Source: Monosporascus cannonballus | Lineage: Eukaryota; Ascomycota; Sordariomycetes; Xylariales | Assembly (NCBI GenBank): GCA_004154925.1 | Contig: QJNS01000056.1 | Coordinates: 1 to 64,000 of the forward strand | Reading direction: 5' to 3' | Length of the DNA stretch: 64,000 nucleotides | In this document: positions 1-11,831 of the stretch, piece after piece | Position numbering within the stretch: the stretch's first letter is position 1 | How the letters are laid out: the number at the start of each line of letters is the position of its first letter | Program-made: the position numbers and the translations under genes | The notes under the pieces: model-generated | What the model saw: only the letters and a program-made list of their open reading frames with translations | What the model was told of the DNA's origin: nothing | The model's database searches: none

Positions 1-716
1 CCCACAAACCAAACAGGCTCTCAGCCGACTTTTACTTTTATTCATAAGGATCCTTCTTTGCTCTCGGCGGCCCTCTCGCTAGCGGTCACCTCACGTCCTC
101 ATTTTTAGGCCATCACCCAAGGTTTCCTGTTCAGCCGGCGGAGCCAACTTTACTACGAACTATATCGTAGGACCAAACCTTGTTGTTCATTGTAGCCACC
201 TCTTAGGTAAGTCTTCAAAAAAAGACGACTGTAAAAATAACCAATAAAGCCAACCGAAAACCGCTCAACGACAATGTGCAAACACTCTAAACCACCCTAT
301 ACCGTCCCAAAGCAGCCCACTAGTACTTTAGGAATATGGTGCAAGGTGGGGGGAGAACAGTAGCGGTGGAGGTGACATGCGGGTCTCGTGACATTCCTAC
401 CCATTAAGAGCTTTGGACTATATTTAGCCAAGGCATTAAGAGAAGCAAGGACGTATTATGGCACACTGTACTTAGAGACGCCCGCAACCGGTCGGGTTTA
501 CTCTGGGGACGCTCACAAAATTCCTTCCTGAGTCGAGTCACGTCGTCGAAAGGTCCGAACAGTATACAGAGAAGTTGCACTGCGGTCCCATCACTTCAAA
601 CTAGAAGGACCTATGCGTATGTATTCTACTGTATATCTATCCCATAGATATCCAAACTGTATTATCGCTTATTCAGTGGGCCCAGTTACCCGCAACCGTA
701 TTTTCCCTCACCATGG
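1..716. other. Intergenic, no gene seen
   Basis: Mixed-composition sequence without a convincing reading frame on either strand. Its right part is the 3' flank of the MFS gene that ends at 717. Nothing more specific is visible. Confidence 0.5.
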
Positions 717-2597
717 TCAGCTTTCCTGACCCGCGGCCTCAGGCTCGGGAACGATATGCTCCGTATGCTTTGGGAGCCTCACGAAGAGCAGCAGACCCAT
801 GCATAGCGCAATTAATAGAGACAGACCGTAATACGGGAGCCCAATCCAGCGGCCACCGAGTCTCAAGCCCAGCTTGAAGAGTCGCGCGAGGAACGGCTGG
901 GCGTAGGCGGCGCCGAGTACTTCGACCACTATGATCTCGTGGTTAGTCTGAACCTTGGGAGCAGTAGAAGCGCCTTGGCAGACGATGCGTTACCTCGAAG
1001 AGTTGGGCGGCGACAATCAAAGCAGGAAATCGCCGGGGAGGGCACAGGGTGAAATGAAGGTATGACGCTGCAAAGGTAACTTACTTCCCACCAGACTGAA
1101 AAGTCGCGATGTATGTTCCGGATCCACATAGAGGCTCATGAGGCTTCGCACCAGACTACTGTATGCCGACCCGAGGGCCATAACGATAAGTCCGAAGACA
1201 AAGCCCGGTAGTGTAGCCGCCAAACCAAGAACGAAGGAGCCCACGGCCAGAATTCCAAATGACCACTGTGCCAGTGACAAGTCCCGATGGTGCTCGTCGC
1301 TTGCACGGAGCTTGGGGGGTGTGGTGCTTCTCAGGAGGGCTCTAGAGAGCCATGGCAGTACGATGAACGCTTGGAAGACGTGAGAGACGCCATATAGTGT
1401 TTGCACATAACCGGTCTGTGAAAGCTTGATTCCGTAACGCTTAGATATAAACTGGGCCATGAACTGTGAGACTGAGTAAGTTACAGGCATAGCAGCGATG
1501 ACGACCAACATGAGGAGAACCAGGGACGGCGATTTGACAATCGACAGTGATTCCTTGAATTTGTCGAGTGTATGTGCAATTCGTGGCTTGATGCCTGTGG
1601 TTTCCACGTCTTGGGCTTCTTCCCCTTGCTGTGTATGATGCAGTGTCTCAGGTAAGAAGAGGAAAGAGATGGCGCCGGTAGTCACGAGAGAAATGCCGAC
1701 CCAAAGACAGGGCCAAGGTCCCGTACGTCCCATCATTAGGGAGCCAAGGGTTGGTGAGCAAAGGGTGCCACCTATACTCGCAACGTGGACCCACATGAAT
1801 GCAACAGCCCTGGTGTGGTTAACGTTAGCCCCTGTGGGCGCTGGAATTGTAACGCTAAGACGAAGGAAATACGGACCTGTCTCGTTCGGACGTTGCATCC
1901 ACGATAATACTCATGACAATAGCGTTGAGTACAGCATTGCCTCCACCGATGACAGCAGACGCCGATGACAGCCAAATGAGCCGAACAGGGAAAACATCGT
2001 GGAAGCGCAACACGACCATCTGGAAGAGTAACCCGATCACAAGGCCTAGCATAGCAAGAACTATAACTGGCTTGCGTCCGATCCTGACTACTGTCAGCTC
2101 GCAATTCATTATGGACTGTGAGGGCTGAACGGAAGCTGGTCTACTCACCGGTCGGCTGCGAGACCCCACGGAAACGCGGCGAAGAATGCGGCGATGGAAC
2201 TGAGCATAGTCATAGTCGAGACGATATCCTGCAAATCCGTCTGGATAATGTTCTCCTTGCAGAGCTTCTCATCGATCTGGTCACCACCCGGAGGATGGGA
2301 GCCATGGGAGGAGTAGTAGCGCCGACAGAGGATATCCTCGATGATGCGCGTCAGCGGGGTGTCGACGAATCCGTTGGAACATGTGGTCACGAAGACAATG
2401 AGGCAAAGAAGGCCGACAATGGTGCTGCCCTTGTGGACCTTTGGCACGTGGACGCTCGTTAGAGATTCTAGCGACGCCGCCGAAAGGGTCGGCCGGTATG
2501 AGGGACGGCGTGACCGCGTCCCGGATCCCAACAATGGCGAGGTCTCGCCAGCGCCGGCGGCTCCGGAGCGACCATCATTCCCAGGGCCGTCTGCCAT
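717..2597 (-). CDS. MFS transporter, four exons
   Basis: Integral membrane transporter of the major facilitator superfamily; the substrate cannot be told from sequence. Exons on the minus strand are 2149-2597, 1877-2083, 1085-1809 and 717-928, separated by introns of 65, 67 and 156 bp. All have GT..AG ends and restore frame exactly, giving 530 residues, a normal size for a 12-14 helix fungal MFS protein. The cytosolic N-terminus (about 55 residues) is rich in Ser, Gly and Arg. The first helix follows near VGLLCLIVFVTTC. The signature loop reads GLAADRIGRKP across the first splice junction, matching the MFS A-motif (G..xDRxGRK), which supports both the splice and the family. A long hydrophilic middle loop starts after LPETLHH. 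The start is the ATG at 2595-2597. The short hydrophilic C-tail contains EHIVPEPEAAG. No pathway partners are adjacent. Confidence 0.88.
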
Positions 2598-3080
2598 CGC
2601 ATGGACAGGTTAGCTGGGAGAGGGTCTCTTTAGGACAGTTACTTGATCACATATGATGTCCCACTCGAATCCGCACCACAACTCAGAGTGATTAAGGCGC
2701 TACAATAGGCATAACGTTGTGCATTGGGAGAAGAAGAGGCTCGGTGAGGCGGTGCAAGATCAGGAAAACAGGAAGGAGGCAAGTGGAGCAAGAATCATTA
2801 TTATGGTTCCATCGCAGACCAATAAGATGAAATCCCAGATCGCGTTACTTCCTAGCCCCCTGCCTTCCTTCGCAATTTGTCAGCCCATTCATGGGTCACC
2901 TGCGCAGAGATTTCATGCTATTGGTTCGTTATCCGCGTCGACACACCGCTCCAGCCATTTATTAAGGCGTTACCTCAGCGAGCTCAGGCCTCCCTGGCTC
3001 GTTTTCCCAATTTCTTCAAAGTCACTTAAGTACCGCTTCATAACGCTAAATATTAACCAATCAAATCCCAAATCCCCGTA
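2598..3080. promoter_or_regulatory. Upstream region of the MFS gene
   Basis: This is the stretch between the start codon of the minus-strand MFS gene and the AT-rich island, so it should hold the promoter. No clear TATA box or known operator was recognised. Composition is still balanced and drops sharply to AT-rich after about 3080. Confidence 0.4.
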
Positions 3081-5516
3081 ACGAGCCAACGAGGCCTAAG
3101 TTATAATTACATAAAAACCGTTTCGTTTAATACATTTATTTCTTTAAAAAAATAAAAATCTGTAATTATTTAATAATAATTTTTTAATAAATATATAAAT
3201 ATATATATATTATTATTATTGCTATAACTTATTATTAATATTATTTTAATCTTAATTAAAACTTATTTGTTATTTTTAAATTTTAAAGCGTATAATAGTT
3301 ATAACCAGAATTTATTAGGTTATTATCTCCTTTTTAAAATACGATAAATCCGAATTTTCTTAGTTTAACCGAGTTATACCTTTAAAACAAAATATATATA
3401 CGCATATCTTAAATTTTTGATATTAAAATAAAAAATTAATATAATATTTAAAAATTTTATTTGTAATTAAGTTTTTTATAACGATTTAAGCCAAATTTTT
3501 AATTCGATTATTTGGATTAATTAATAAATTAATATATTTTTAAAAAATAAATATGCAAACGGTTATTAATATTCAAAAATTAAAAAGAAATTTTAATTTT
3601 TACTAATTAAAATTCCGCTATATATAAATATTATAATATATTATACGGAAAGTTTATAATTTTCGTAAAAAAGCTTAAATTCAGCCGCCTATTAGAAAAA
3701 ATATTATTTAAAATTAATATAATCTATATTATTTTGGACGAAAATTAAAGTTTTATAAAAATGTTTATTCTTAATTAATTTAAGCTTTTTAATTAGGTAA
3801 TTATATATTTTAAAAAAAGTAATAATTATATAATGCAAAACGGAAAATAATACGGTTTTATAATAATAATTCGGATATTTATATATATATTTATAACAAT
3901 TTTAACTATTATAATTAAAATAATTTCCAAAATTTACGGTAATTAATTACCTTATTTATTAAGCAGGTTTTTATTATCCTTAAATATTTTAAAATTATAA
4001 AATTTAATACCTTTTTTTATAATTTTCGATAAATATCTTCGGTTTATTATAAGCTTAATTAAATAATTGCGGATATCTATAATTTTCGCTTTATTATTAA
4101 CATAAATAATAATCTTAATAATAAAATGTAAATTATTAAATTAAATTAAGGAGATATTATTTAATAGCCCGAATATATTAATTATTAAGAAATCTAAATA
4201 TTTTTAATTTAAATATTAATATTTGGATATAAAAAACATAATAATATTAATTTCGGGACGATTAATATTAAAACGCCGGATTTCCGCCTTATAACTATAT
4301 TTAATTAGGCCGCCGATTTAACGAAAACCGTTATATTTCGTAATTCTTTTATAATGTTATTAATAATTATTATATACGTAAATTAATATATATAAATAAG
4401 GAAAATAAAACATAAATTACAAATATTAATATATTTAAATCGGAAATTCTTTTTAATAATCAATATATTTCGTTAATAATAATTAAATTATACTGTTATT
4501 CGAAAACAAAATTTAATATAATAATTTGGAATTAATCGTTTGATATTTATTTAAAATTAAAAATAATATAATTATACCGTTCGGCAGTTATACGGTTAAA
4601 TATTTTTAACTTAAATTTTTTTGTATTTGCAAATATTAAGATAAAAATACATTATAAAATTATTAATATAAATATTTATTATTTTTCCGTTAACTTAATT
4701 AATAATATAACCTAGATAATAATTAAATTAATTATTAAAAAAAGCCTTAAATAATTAACATTTTTCCGAAATTTATTTTAATAACGAAAAATATTAAAGT
4801 TTCCGAAAACCAAATTATATATCGTATCGATTTATTTTTTTCGTAAAATACGGCCTTATTTATTAAATATAACGTTTAATATAAGGTAAATAAATTAATA
4901 ACGCAAAATTTTGTAAGGTTATTAACCGTATATATAACGTTAACATATAGGTTAATTATATTTATATTAGCAAAAAACTAATAAAAATATTAAATAAAAA
5001 TAACTACTTTATTTTAAAAAACTAAATATTTAAAAATGAAAAATATTATCTTAAATTTTCGAATATATTATTCGTATTTAGTTAATTAAGAAAAAATATA
5101 TTTCGAAATTTATTACGGATAATTTTAAGCTTTATATATTATTATTTTCGCTTATAAGATTATATTATTATTGTATTAATTTAAAAAGGATAAAAAGTTT
5201 TAATATATATTAATCAAAATTTTAAGTTATTTCTTATTATAACAATTTTGATTTTATATTAATTAAAAATATTATTATATTAAAAAATAAAAATTTTAAT
5301 TTTATATTAAATTATATAATTTAAAATATTAGGAATTCCGTAATTAATATAATGCCAAAATTAATAATAATAATTTTAATAAATTTATATAAAAACGTAC
5401 CAAACGGAACGAAAAAATTATAATTTGATATCAGGCCTTATTTGGAGGTTTTATTGTTTTTATAGGTATTATTCTTAAGGGAGTTTAGCTGATATATTGG
5501 ACCCCTGACAGATATT

Positions 5517-5713
5517 TCTTGATCAAAAGCTATAGCTGTGGCTACGACTGCTGCGCCGTAGGCGCAGCCACAACCCCCAAAATGGGGTCCTGATCATGAT
5601 GAGGCAATTAAGGCGATAGATATTGCCTTCTCCCCGACATTCACCAGCGGGTAAGATGGCCCCCCCACGAACGGGCCCCTCATCAACGGGCCGCCATTTC
5701 CCATACAAAATCA
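5517..5713. repeat. GC-rich oasis with hairpins inside the AT-rich island
   Basis: A 200-bp balanced/GC-rich patch within DNA that is otherwise over 80% AT. It contains a perfect hairpin, CTGCGCC (5551-5557) against GGCGCAG (5561-5567) with a 3-nt loop. An alternative outer stem pairs TGTGGCT (5537-5543) with AGCCACA (5566-5572). Its right end (about 5630-5713) is the inverted counterpart of 6457-6545. It looks like a transposon end or a younger insertion that escaped the mutation which erased its surroundings. Confidence 0.55.
5630..5713 (-). repeat. Inverted repeat, left copy (core TTTCCCATACAAAATC)
   Basis: Read on the minus strand from 5713, this segment begins GATTTTGTATGGGAAATGGC, identical to the plus strand starting near 6457. 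Similarity continues more weakly (roughly two thirds by eye, with small gaps) for about 60 bp more. With the right copy it brackets about 740 bp of AT-rich DNA. Related cores occur at about 5875 (TTCCCATACAAA) and about 6079 (TTCCTATACAAAAT). Confidence 0.55.
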
Positions 5714-6456
5714 ACAAAACTGCTTATTTATAATTAATTAACAAAAATAGATATTAAAAAACAGCCAACGGAATAATAATTAAAATGTTAAAGTAAAACG
5801 GAATAAAAATATTATTAAAATGTATTTATATTAAGAAAATTAAGGTTAAATAGTAAAAATAAAACGTTAACATGTTCCCATACAAATTATATGAAAAATT
5901 GTTAACACAGAACGAATCAATTTATTTATAAATAAATACGGAACTAAATAGATAAAAATATGAGCTTTTCGGTTAATTTATGTTTAATTACTTTTTGTAA
6001 AGCTTAGTAAATCGTTATTTATATATACAGGTTATTCGTTATATAATTAATATTTGAAAATGTAGTATAGTTTTTCCTATACAAAATATTCTACACTTTT
6101 ACTCCATTTTTCATTTTTATAATATATCATTATATTTAATAAAGATATTTAAAAAAAAAAAAAAAGAGAAATCCCGTTAAATAGCCCTTATATATAAATA
6201 ATTATATATATAATATCATTTATATATCTTTAATATTAAAAAAGTTACGAATTTCTCTAATATTACGTATAAAATGTATAGTAAAACGTAATATTAAATA
6301 TTATAAAATTTCCAAAAAATATTACGTAATTCTACCAATTTTCTACATATTTTCCTTTTATAAAGGCTTTAATGTTAATAACTGTATTAATAACCGCTTA
6401 TTTTTCTGACCTTTATTCGAATTTTAAAGCGTTGTTGAAAATATAGCGATTTTGAC

Positions 6457-6545
6457 GATTTTGTATGGGAAATGGCCGGCGCGTTGAGGGGGTGGCTCGT
6501 TCATGGGTTGGCCGCCTTAGCCCCCAATATCGCCATGCAATATCC
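6457..6545 (+). repeat. Inverted repeat, right copy
   Basis: This is the plus-strand partner of 5630-5713. The first 20 bases match exactly and the following GC-rich part matches with several substitutions. It also marks the right edge of the AT-rich island. It could be a terminal inverted repeat of a DNA transposon or MITE, or two solo copies of one dispersed repeat in opposite orientation. Confidence 0.55.
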
Positions 6546-6731
6546 CATGGGTTGATCTGGCTGAGCCCTGGTAACCATGGAGATATACGCGCAGCCGTCC
6601 GCCGTCACGCAGCGACCATTTTCGGTAATTGACAAATTATCACATATCGCAATGTGGCAGGATAAGTCAGATCTAGCTTTGTTGAACATCTCTCTATCTA
6701 CTAGGCAGTCGACGATCGCAACTCTATCCAT
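6501..6731 (-). CDS. Possible small Cys-containing protein, doubtful
   Basis: A 76-codon frame with a plausible amino-acid mix and several cysteines (a CHIAICDN stretch, GRC, DGCAYIS). I do not recognise a family. It has no signal peptide as drawn, and its stop lies inside the right inverted repeat, so it may be a chance frame or the last exon of a decayed small protein. Upstream on the minus strand (6732-7150) there is no obvious exon with matching phase. Confidence 0.2.
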   Translation of the reverse strand: MDRVAIVDCLVDREMFNKARSDLSCHIAICDNLSITENGRCVTADGCAYISMVTRAQPDQPMGYCMAILGAKAANP

Positions 6732-9700
6732 TTCTGAAAATCCCGGAAGTACAACAACAATCTCATCATTCCGCGATGGCGGGCGGGTATTAGAGATTCA
6801 GAAAGGCATGTTTCTGGCGCGGCTAGGCTTTGTGTCGATTGGAGTCTTGTCTTCTCAGAAGCTTAAGGGCCTAGGATCGATACTAGCGACCTTATACTGA
6901 CGCCTGCGTAAGCACTGTACCGGATTGAACTCGATTGACAGACGACCCAGATATGACTATGAAGTCTGCTTCGAACACTCGCAGGAAATGATGCGCCTGC
7001 TGTCTAGGGAGCCAAGCAAGCCCTGGGCCCTGACAGCCGGCTTTGTCCATATGCACTGAGCTCCAACACGCTCCCAAAACCCAGGAAAAGATCCATCCCT
7101 CGCAGTGGATCATTGATTCGGAATGGATCCCCAAAAGTACTCCGCACATCATCCATAGCCTATCATATCAGAGTCCCGGCAGTTATGACCAGAGAAAGCG
7201 AATCATACAAGACCAACGGCTTCGGTTCTCCAACAAAGCCGGCCTGGTTGGGTTTGAAATTTCTCTCTATCCAGCGTACTGTGTACCATTGCCTCCCAAT
7301 ATTCATCCCCTCTGCGGTCGTGTCAGCTTCTAAACCCACACGGATACTGTTACAATCACCTGTTCCCGGCGCCTGCTGCGAGACTGCTGCGTTGTGAGAG
7401 ATGCTTGCAGCTCTGCTCGTCTGATCTCCTTCTTGCGGTTGGATGACTCAGTAGACTGGGACGGCGTTGTGACGGCATGTGAGACTTTCGCAACGGCATA
7501 TCAGAACGGGTAAGCACACACAGAAGTTGGTTCACTCTGACTTCCCATCCCGATACTCGATGCACTAATGGAGGAATAGGGGTTGCCAGCATATAACAAC
7601 CCGCAACATGGAGATGATCACTCTTTCAAGTATAGCTGACCCGTCTTGATAGGATTTACCGAAACTACAAGTGTAGCCAACTCGACTTCCAGAGTTCAGT
7701 GGCGATGCCATATCCTGTCCTCTTTAGCTGCCAAAGCGGTGCCCTCCTTATTATTTTGATAAGCGTCATTCACCCCATATTCTTCAGTTACACTGACTGC
7801 CACAATGGCTATAACCAAGTGCCCATAAGGAACAAAGGTCTTAGATAACAGTTATATATCGCATGGTCGGCATCCAGAACATCGCTGCACCGAGCACCAT
7901 CCGCCAAAGCAGGTACACTCTGAGACCGAGGCTCACGAAGGCCCTACAGAAGATCTAGTGCACTTCTTCCAGAAACTCTCTCCACCAACACAGCAGAAGC
8001 CCCTTCCTTCCTTGGTGTTAAAAGTTTCTTTGCGACATAATGCGAGCTCTAGGAGTTGGGACAGTAGGTCTAGTCAAGGCCGAGAATGCAGTGACTGGCC
8101 CTAGCTGCTTATACATGGTTATTGGGCGCTTGATCGGACCCATGGTTATCGATATGGACTGAAATAGTCATATATTCTATGGTTATCGTCTTGAAAGAAT
8201 GGAAGCATCCCCCCTTTACTGAATGTATCTCCTCGCAAACCGCCCTCATCATGCAGTTCTATTCCCATAACGCAGTATTGGATATCTGGCCATCCACCGA
8301 CCATATGGCGCGGTGATTGGATGGCATGCCCTCCTTTAGTATTGATACTCAGATATATAGCAAACCATCTTGTCTGTACTACGTCATACGGTGGTGACGA
8401 TTCCCTTGCCTAGGAAGCATTGCCTACATTAGATAACTGCAACTGCACCAGCTAGAGTACACATGGACCGACCACTGTCGCATCGTTAACGCTCCGTTAT
8501 ACTTTCTGACCACTAACAGGACCAGAAATTTAGTCGGCCAGGTACGTCGGAAGTCTGAGGCAAGGGTTCGGTTCGTGTCCCAGTTGGCTGTCATGTGGCA
8601 GGGGGCATGCTTTCACCGTCGAATGAGTTTTTTTGTCTTAGCGTTAAGTGCTAGTGTGGTTATGCCTATGCCACCTTCCAACTCCTGGCATATTCTTTGT
8701 TAGTTGCGTTCACTGGACGACCATATGCCGAATGAGACTAGAATGTAGACTCTAAAATGAATTGTATCGAATGTACAGTACGTTGGTACTTCGGCCAAGA
8801 TCGATTTTTCGTCACTTCGCGATAGCGGCAAGCACTGGCAGAATCGTCAGAGAATGTTTACTGTCATACATATTTGCACGAGATCCTACCTGATCCTACG
8901 GCGGACCCGGTGGAGGAGTCTAATAAGAATACCCCTGGGAGTTGTGGATGCACTGATAGGTCTTGTTCAGGCTCTGGCGCGCAGCGTTGTCCATGTCAGC
9001 CAGGGGCAGAGGCGGGTTCGTCTGTTATCACTAGCTCGATGTCCTAGAGGCAAGTATTATAGCCTACGCTACTTCAATATGTGTTATGAGAAGATATGCC
9101 CAAAATAATAGCATCCGGGATTCGAGGAAACTGACAAGCTCACGTTGAAGGTTTATGGTCCCTTATGCTTCAGCAAGGAGTCGTGTATCGACTTCCCCCA
9201 GAAAGGGGCAAGACAGACTCTCAGGTTCCTGCACTTCTGACCTGCGGATAGTGACCCATGGTGGTTTTCGGGAAGAAATTAGGAGATGTCTGCGATAGTA
9301 ACGCTGCTGCCCGCATATTCGAGCTCTTTCTGCCGTACACGCGGGCGTTGGTGAGCTGTACCAACGTCCTACGCACATGACAGGTATTTACAGTGGATCC
9401 TTCGAGGACTTCTTTATCCCGATTTCGAATGGTCGACACGTTAGAGTTAGCTCCTCGTTTCCTGGCGCTGCTTGCTGCCCAGCCCATGTCTGTTGCCTTG
9501 TGCCTTCGGTGACTCCCAAGACAGAAGTCGGCAGTATCTCGACCGAGTGCCGTTACTCACCCCTTTTCCTTAGGCAGGGTGGACGAGAACCCAGTTTAGA
9601 GCAGCCTTGATAGGCATCTCTATATGCATCTGGGTTGCATGGCGTTGCCCGGTGACATTATTCGTACCCTTGCGAAAGCGGTGCTGGTCGTAGGTAGACC

Positions 9701-11712
9701 CGCTCCAGCTCACCCACCTTCCGCGGATTACTCTAAGGGGGTCAAATATCCTGGGGTTAAAACTCCTGAAGACACCCTACATGGGATACAACAGGACCAG
9801 TTACTTGCGGGCCCTCTAATGTGACGCCTGAGGTGCCGTTTGAAAAGGGATTCGACCGCCAACGCAATCGTAGGTCTACGGATGAGGGGTACAGCCTAAC
9901 GGTACGTTACAATAGTTATCACCATTCTTGAGGCAGACGCTACGATGCGACCCTAATGAAAGTAATGAGGGGTCTCGTAGTGGGGGGCTGTTGATATGTC
10001 GAGGATAGCCTAGACCATAGACAGGAACCCGCCATATCCATAAGAGCAACCAAGGCCAGCGTCAGTTCATGCCTCGTACAACCTCCCCAGAGACTCTATA
10101 TCGTGTAGTTCCATATATTAAGAAGGCTATAGGGTTGATGGTTGATCAGGTTAGGATCTTGAGCCCTTTTTCGCCCCTAACGGGCCACTGGAGTGACAAA
10201 AGATGGCCAATGAGCATCGCCTATACTTCGCATACCCGTAGCCCGAGGCAGCACACCAACCACGAGGAAAGCTACCCTTTACATAGCCCCCACCCCCCGA
10301 GGGACGATTCTTTGGCATTATATATACGATGGAATCCATTCGATCGACTGATACATCGATGTGGACATCTCTCCGTTTAGGAAAACGGGGGCGGTCCCGG
10401 TATTAACTCTGAAGGGTTTTGAACAGGGAGACGACATAACAAATAAGGGCGATGTACTCAGTAAAGCTAACTGCTGTCATATTTATATTTTTTATCGGGA
10501 AATCTTCGCGCCTGTTGGATTTTGGCTTCATTCCTGGCCGCGAAGGACATATCCGCTGTGCTTATACCTGTCAATGTGGTTTCAGGGGGCTACGGCGACA
10601 TGCCACATGACGGCCGTCAAGCCACCACGCCTTAGCCACAGCTGTCGCAGGGGCTGATGGAATAAACCCAGCGCATAGACCACTCCTGAATTCACTAACC
10701 CTGTAGTATGCAATTACCAATTCCCGGCAACCACAGCCGTGGGATTATTGTGGGGATCCGGCAGCCGAACGCTTCAGCAGGGGTACTACCTAGTAGGAGC
10801 CGCTTCGTGGTCCGGCCCCTTATCCGATAGAGGGCAATAAGGCGTCAGTCATAACAGTTTTCAAACGTTCCTGTTATCGCGTTACCTGAATAAGGAAATG
10901 GGAGTGCTTTTGTTACAAAATCATTAGCTCGATTTGCGACGATCAGCAAAAACTCGGACCCACGGCGAGAAGGTTGTTATGACAAGACGCCTTATCGCCT
11001 CCCTTGGATATGCAATGACCAGACAAACTAACCTTGCCCCTTGCAGTTCTGAGGCACTGCCACTACTGCGCCCGCGCGGACCAGGTCGCGGCTGCAGATC
11101 CCCAATCTACCTACTAGGTAAGTTACCATTGAAATCAACCTTTGCCATGGGATTGATAGAGCCGTGTATGTGCGTCATGTAGTAGTAAGCCGACCTATTT
11201 ATGTACTGCGCCATACTGCGGATTCTTATGGCACCTACCTGTAAGCTACATATGTGAGGCACGATGGGACCCTGATAAAGCACTGATGGGCAACCGTAAA
11301 CGGGGAACCAGCGGTGGCCGGATTTGGAAACACGACAATCCCAATCCGGAAGCCGCAAACCCCCCCTGTCAGGAGAAGCAGTGGGTAAACCGGGTAATTA
11401 TTAGGCGCGAGATGGTAGTGGTGTGTCTGGCGTTTCCGGTCTATCAAGCGCACAGTCGGGAACCGTAACTGCGACTACGTCGCACGGCGGGACTTGCCGA
11501 TCGAGGTAGTCGCGACATGGCGCGCTTGCAGGAAAAGGAATACCACCGTCGTCTTTCGAAGGACAGGAAGAACAAATACAACGTACCTCTTATGGGTAGC
11601 ACCTGCTAGCGGTACAAGCGCGTGAAATGGTAGAAATGCTCATCCCTCCATCTAGTCAAGTCCTTGCCTGTAGGTGCTACGTCGCCGCCGATGAACCTGC
11701 GGTGGCCTGATT

Positions 11713-11831
11713 GGGAAGCCGCCTAACCGCGATGGCGCGATGGCGCGATGGCGCGATGCGGGTGAATGTCGGTCCTTGTTGTTAATCTAATAAGTATCTG
11801 TGTGTGTAATCAACGGCTTAGGCGGCTTCCC
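11713..11831. repeat. Foldback: perfect 14-bp inverted repeat with tandem 8-mer
   Basis: The left arm GGGAAGCCGCCTAA (11713-11726) is perfectly complementary to the right arm TTAGGCGGCTTCCC (11818-11831). The 91-bp spacer begins with a four-fold tandem of the 8-mer CGATGGCG (last unit altered). The length and closeness of the arms make chance unlikely. A MITE-like remnant or cruciform-forming element is possible. Confidence 0.6.

Larger units (their letters stand above)
3081..6455. repeat. AT-rich island, probably a RIP-degraded repeat
   Basis: About 3.4 kb of very AT-rich DNA (roughly 80-88% A+T in the lines I counted by eye), full of TA steps, homopolymers and stop codons in every frame. 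In Pezizomycotina this pattern is typical of transposons mutated by repeat-induced point mutation. No reverse transcriptase, integrase or transposase motif survives that I can read. The edges are abrupt: balanced composition to the left of about 3080 and to the right of about 6455. A GC-rich oasis at about 5517-5713 interrupts it. An A15 tract lies at 6151-6165. Confidence 0.8.

Noticed and set aside
5523..5717. 64-codon minus-strand frame in the GC oasis
   Set aside because: Covers the hairpin and inverted repeat; Arg-rich, no homology, best explained as repeat sequence.
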